From contig JAUCBJ010006782.1 in the NCBI GenBank assembly GCA_032718475.1, positions 19,516 through 83,515 of the forward strand: 64,000 nucleotides of DNA, given 5' to 3'. Shown here piece by piece: positions 59,672 to 64,000 of the stretch. The translations under genes were made by a program, and so were the position numbers. Origin of the DNA: Nemertoderma westbladi (taxonomy: Eukaryota > Xenacoelomorpha > Nemertodermatida > Nemertodermatidae). Position 1 is the first letter of the stretch. Each line of letters opens with the position of its first letter. The notes under the pieces were generated by a model. That model was not told where the DNA came from and did no database searches. It saw only the letters and a list, made by a program, of their open reading frames with translations.

Positions 59672-60589
59672 AAGGGAGGGCAAGGGTGGACGGAAGACTC
59701 GTGTGCCTTTCTTATGATTTGTGATTTATTTGAATTTATATTTATATTTGTGTTTATTCCGAACTTAAGCAATTTGTATTGTTCCGAATTTATGAAATTT
59801 AGAAAGTTTATATTTAGAAGGAACTTATATTTGAAAGATTTATGTTTCATACTTGAGATGCAAAGGAGTTTATATTATTCTAAACTTATGCAGTTTATAT
59901 TTATATTTAGTAAAGATTTATATTTTGCAAGATTTATATTTCATATTTGTGATTATTCCGAACTTATGCAATTTATATTATTCCGAACTTATGCAATTTA
60001 TATTGTTCCGAATACTATGCAATTTATATCTTATAAGTAGTATTTGTATTTACAGTGAAATAGAAAGTAAGAGTAGATGGAAGACTCGTGGGCCTTTCTT
60101 ATAGTTTCATTTGTAAAGTGTTATTTTGTATTTAGAAAGTTTTATAGTTAGAAAGTTTTGTGCTTAGAAAGACTCATATTTGTAATTATTCCAAACTTAT
60201 GCAATCTACATTTAGGTACGAAAGTATTTGTAATTACTTGAATTTATGCAATATTTGAGATGCAATAGTAGATGGAAGACTCGCGAGCCTTTCTTATTGT
60301 TTTCATTTATTTGTATTTATAATTGTTTGAATTTATGCAATATTGAGATGCAATAGATTTATATTGGTGAATTTAATTTAGATTTATATTGTACTTACTT
60401 AGTAAAGCCTTAAATACGTAAAGTTTGAATTTGTAATTATTTTGTATCGAATCATTACGTAGAAAGGAAGTATTATTTGAAATTTAATTTGTAAATATGT
60501 AAGTACGCCCTAAGTATTCTATAGTTTGATTGATTATTGGTGAAAACCGTATATTTTATGCATGATAATATCCTGTTTTCATGGAGCGG
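59672..60589 (+). other. BEL-A 3' untranslated region
   Basis: Strongly AT-rich. Contains three copies of the dispersed motif followed by ttctta (59693, 60080, 60275) and near-repeats of about 26 bp (ttccgaacttatgcaattta) at 59950-60030. The bases before the LTR (atggagcgg) are the only purine-rich candidate for a polypurine tract. Confidence 0.5.
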
Positions 60590-62486
60590 TATAGAATTAT
60601 ATTCCCTAAATGCCGTGGATTTTCAAAATTTTATTTTATTCGGATTAACTTTGTAAAAGATTGCTTTGAATCCTCATTTGTATTTGTAATATCTATTGTA
60701 CATCTATTGGTCAAGTGGTTCAGTAGCTCAGTCGGTAGAGCGTTGGAAATTATATGTGTAGTAGGTATTGAGTTCGAATCCTAGTAAGTGCGAATTATTT
60801 TTTGTGCAGAATTTCAACTCATTTAAATTAACCGCTACAAATTAATTGCATTTGTCTGTACCAATGAGACTGTAGTTATTTGATTGTAACCAATGTCGTG
60901 CAAGTTATATATTAGCTGGACCAATAGCTATCTTTAAAAACCTGTTAGAACCTATAGAACAATCGAGAATTTTCTCGATTGATTGCAGCACAAATTTGCT
61001 ATATAAAGGTGCGATTTGTTCATTAGTTATCTTCAATCTATCTCATTACTCTAACCATATTCGTATCTCTGAGTTATCTAATATTTGTTTATTCGGTCAT
61101 TAGTATTCAGATTACATTTTGTATTATTATCTGCAATAAATTCAGAAATACTGCTATCTGCCTTTCTTTTCACCATGGATTCACTACGGTGAACAAACCT
61201 AAGGGACAGGATGGCCGGCTAGAGATCGGGCCGCAGCAATGAACGGGAACATCACGGGAATGTAGACAAGAGACAACCCGCAATACCATCTTGAGTTATT
61301 CGCCCATCGCCTGAAAGGTTAGACAGCGTTCGACGCCTCGCTACCTAAGTTTAAGACCAAAAGATCAAAAGGTAGAAGTAGTGACATGCTGTGAGCCTAA
61401 AATTACATTTTAGGGACTGTACTGTCTTGATTCAGGAAAAAACCGCAGTAGACCTTCATATTCCTACGGGGGGGGAGAGCAGGCAGATACTAGTACGCAG
61501 ATAGGACGTAGGCACACCGGTACGAAGCATACAAATTGGTAGGGTGCAGCAAACTGTACGCCTAACCCTTGCTAAGTACAGGTGTGTGTGCGACTATTTG
61601 TAGTACGACAGTGTCCATTGCATTAGAACTTGTAGGCTAGGGGTTGCTGTGTTTTCACCTGAATTGGGATTGTACCGTTCAGGCGGTAGGGCAGTTTACA
61701 GCTAGGCGCAAATAAATTGAGGCTATTAGGGATATACTAACATCTACCGTGTCCCCGCCAACGCAACCAAAATTCTAGATAGGAGCCAGGATAGCTATTA
61801 GTAACTGTACGCCTACAGTAGTAAACTAACACATCTCTTCTTAGTATCAGGGACCTGGTACCTAAAATTGCCGAATTCTGGGCGTAGTATTAACCTTATG
61901 CCTGAATTTGAGTCCTGGAAATACGCAAGAGGGGAAGGAACCTTATCATTCGTGAGTATTGGACCTACAAGTTATAAAATTAGAATATTCGTAAAATGCA
62001 CACCGTACCCAGTAATTATATATGTGAAGGAGCAAAACTGCTTTTGACCGTTCAGAATTGACACACGCGTGTTAGAAATTATTTACACCTCAAAATATAT
62101 AAAATTAACTTTCGTCCTTACTGCACTTTGCTCGCTAGTTAGACATCTCCAAATATCTGCCTCTGTACCTAGCTAGCGTCCCTTTTGCCCAACCATATAA
62201 ATCACACCGCGGCAAAGTATACGAGCCCCTTAGTCCGTCAGTGAGTCAGCCTGATTTTAGGATTCGCTGCGCGGGATTTTGTTTTATCGAAGTTTGTCTG
62301 CTCGTAGACTGTTTTCTGCCTCACCGGTTATAAGAGATCGATACTGCAATATATTCGCTTACTTAGAGTTTACTGTTTTGGTGAGAAGGTCGGATTATGA
62401 TTTGATTCACAAACTTTACAGTAAGATATTGCAGGTATTGTTACCGTCTCTTCCATATAGTAGGAATAGGCGTATCTCTTCCAATA
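60590..62486 (+). repeat. 3' LTR of BEL-A
   Basis: Matches the 5' LTR to 62433. The following 53 bp (to ccaata at 62486) are not in the 5' LTR but lie before the second gttgt, so they probably belong to the LTR end. The element would then begin tat and end ata. Confidence 0.8.
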
Positions 62487-62491
62487 GTTGT
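62487..62491. repeat. Right TSD of BEL-A
   Basis: gttgt, followed by the rest of the interrupted inverted-repeat arm. Confidence 0.65.
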
Positions 62492-62665
62492 GGTAGTTGG
62501 GTTGGGTTATGTAGCACTAAAATCGATTTGGTATTTCATTTTTTAATGGGCCTTAGTGCCTGAGTACTAACAGTGGCCCAAGTGGCCCTAAATGCTAGGT
62601 AGTATCTGTAGGGAATAAGACCCCATGTCCTATTTTATTGTTTTCATATTAATATCGCAATCCCT
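62492..62665. repeat. Distal part of the right arm of the inverted-repeat mosaic
   Basis: Aligns in reverse complement with 39267-39460 (ggcccaagtggccct, gaataagaccccatgtccta). It also resembles 39610-39720 in direct orientation. Confidence 0.75.
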
Positions 62666-63367
62666 ATAAAGTCGTGGTTGTCTAACATCGTATAATTAAT
62701 ATTCCAGGATGTTATAAGAGACTGGCAGCTGTGTCAGTTACTTACTAGTGACTTCAAACTTAGTTACTGGAACCTTATTGAAAGAGATTCGAAGCTCAAC
62801 ATTATTTTGCCAGTGTCAGTGTCTCTCATCCAGCATTTAAACGCATATTGATCGAAGTCCCAGACTCCAAGGTCAACAAGCTCTGCCATCACCCCCCACC
62901 CCCCCCCCCCCTCCCCCACCCCTTCCTTTTACTCTATTGGCTGTTTTTCTTGTGGAATAGTAAAGTATAAAAGAATCCGCCATAATTAATAAATAGATAA
63001 TAATACAGCCTAATAAATTAGAATAACGTTATTATTAATAATACAAATTAATCGAATCAGTAATTGCTCAAGCCACTGGGATTTGTACATTTTCTCAATA
63101 AGTAACAATAAGTAACATCTATCGTGTTCGCGAACGCGTACATTGATCCAGGACTGTTTGTATGAGGGTCTATTACTGCTGTACTGTAGTATTAAACCAT
63201 CACATGCACGGTGGTAAATAGCCAGAAGGTTATCAGCTGGTGGCGGTGAGGTCGAAAATAAAAAAATTATAAGTAACAGCAAATAATATATTTGTAAATC
63301 TACTGTATTTGGCAAATACTGTATATACATTCTAATTTATACTGTCTGTTACTATAATAATACAAAC
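62666..63367. other. Intronic DNA with a C-rich tract
   Basis: No gene. C-rich tract at about 62888-62925. The remainder is AT-rich host intron upstream of exon B. Confidence 0.45.
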
Positions 63368-63501
63368 CTGGGTTTTTGGACAGGAGTGGACATTTATATG
63401 AAAGAAACAACAGTTTTTACCATTTGCAGTTGCAGCTGTACCGGAGCATGTATTCTGGCAGAATGTTTTTATACCGTCAGCATCACGGGGTGTGTCAGAT
63501 C
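63368..63501 (-). CDS. Host gene exon A: Cys-rich
   Basis: A 134-bp minus-strand exon, too short for usual ORF lists. The acceptor is ttattatag (right edge), the donor gtttgt after CCCAG (left edge). Entry phase 1, exit phase 0. It codes for 44 residues: SDTPRDADGIKTFCQNTCSG, then an ANGKNCCFFH motif and CPKTQ. Five Cys in 44 residues point to an extracellular domain. It would precede exon B in the same gene. No similarity to any repeat in the window. Confidence 0.65.
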
Positions 63502-63747
63502 CTATAATAAATTATAATAAATAAAATAAACAGTAACATTATTACTGTCTGCATTTTAACTGTTGCAGTCGTTTGCGGATGTGTACCTGTTCATTAATTA
63601 GTGAAAAATATGCCTATGTGTCAGGTTTATTTTGCTGATAAAATTTTGCAATAATTTAATAATAATAGCACTTATATTTATTAATGCAGGCGCCCTTAGA
63701 GATTTTATAATCTTATCAGGGCGCCTACAGCTGACCGATTAAACGCT
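63502..63747. other. Non-coding DNA with an imperfect hairpin
   Basis: An inverted repeat aggcgccct ... agggcgcct lies at about 63689-63725. It could be part of the 5' end of the Penelope-like element that follows. No hammerhead core (ctgatga/gaaa) could be recognised. Confidence 0.35.
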
Positions 63748-64000
63748 GTTACAACTATTAATACTGGTACGACTACCTCGACTACGAGTTAGACGACCTC
63801 CGCAGCGCTATTATACGAACATACCGACAACATGTACCAAAACTGAAGTCCCCTCGGGTTTAACGAAGACTGAATCCACAGCACTGAAAGATCTGCAGAG
63901 GAGTGACACCATCGTTATAAAGAAAACCGACAAATCCGGCGGTTTGGCAGTATTCGACAAACCAGGTTACATCGCCAAAATGGAACATGATATTGTCGAG
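63748..64000 (+). CDS. Probable Penelope-like RT, N-terminal part (runs off the window)
   Basis: An open frame of about 84 codons up to the window end. The phrase ALKDLQRSDTIVIKKTDKSG followed by GLAVFDKPGYI matches the pattern IVI.KxDK.GG.xVxD..xY near the N-terminus of Penelope-like reverse transcriptases. The start codon and all catalytic motifs lie outside the visible part, so the call rests on this pattern alone. Confidence 0.5.

Larger units (their letters stand above)
41681..62486 (+). mobile_element. BEL-A: ~20.8-kb BEL/Pao-like LTR retrotransposon with an extra ORF
   Basis: Order: LTR, ~500-bp leader, gag-protease-RT-RNase H-integrase in one very long frame, a 656-bp gap, a 1241-codon extra ORF, a 918-bp tail and the second LTR. 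RT, RNase H, an HHCC integrase and a DUF5641-like end define it as BEL/Pao. The LTRs are nearly identical, so the insertion is young. It sits in the right arm of an older inverted-repeat mosaic. One later insertion (family R, 50918-53173) interrupts pol. Even without that insertion it is about 18.5 kb, far larger than the usual 5-9 kb of BEL elements. Confidence 0.85.

Noticed and set aside
62427-62445. LTR length difference explained by splicing (gcag/gtattg looks like a donor)
   Set aside because: If the 5' copy came from a spliced RNA its junction should keep the G before gt; it does not, and no matching acceptor edge is seen at 43557.
63685-63725. Hammerhead ribozyme
   Set aside because: A hairpin is present but the conserved core sequences (ctgatga, gaaa) are not.

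Overview
This is a stretch of an animal (invertebrate metazoan) nuclear genome. Introns with GT/AG borders, BEL/Pao, RTE-like, CR1-like and Penelope-like retroelements, microsatellite tails, poly(C) tracts and minisatellites all point that way. The sequence does not let me name the phylum.

Host gene. Three short minus-strand exons (63368-63501, 36970-37207, 2551-2708) have clean splice sites and matching phases (0/0, then 1/1). I read them as consecutive exons of one gene for a cysteine-rich, probably single-pass membrane protein whose two introns (about 26 and 34 kb) fill nearly the whole window with transposons.

Layout. 1-1555: decayed minus-strand gag remnant. 3273-8731: two head-to-head copies of an RTE-like non-LTR family ('family R'); the second is full length with an 11-bp target-site duplication (TSD). 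10.1-19.9 kb: an old plus-strand BEL copy ('BEL-C') broken by minus-strand RTE-like pieces and a CR1-like element with a PHD-finger ORF1. 19881-24680: a 4.8-kb unit with ~640-bp inverted terminal arms, inner minisatellites in inverted orientation and a decayed Glu/Lys-rich ORF. 25.0-28.0 kb: family R copy. 28.1-33.9 kb: minus-strand BEL ('BEL-B') with frameshifts. 33.9-36.3 kb: non-LTR fragments and an R copy with a 13-bp TSD. 36.9-39.2 kb: host exon, a 22-bp minisatellite and a 249-bp near-perfect palindrome. 39.27-41.68 kb: inverted-repeat mosaic holding two R fragments.

41681-62486: the main item, a young ~20.8-kb BEL/Pao-like element ('BEL-A') inserted in the right arm of that mosaic (5-bp TSD). 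It has long LTRs, a leader with three hairpins, a very large gag-pol frame, a 1241-codon extra ORF with three CCHC knuckles where an env gene might sit, and a 16-nt motif repeated at 14 places in coding and non-coding DNA. A 5'-truncated family R copy sits in pol and extends its frame in phase. 63.7-64.0 kb: start of a probable Penelope-like element.

Order of events that can be read: inverted-repeat mosaic, then R fragments and BEL-A into it, then R7 into BEL-A. No function beyond self-propagation is evident except for the host exons.
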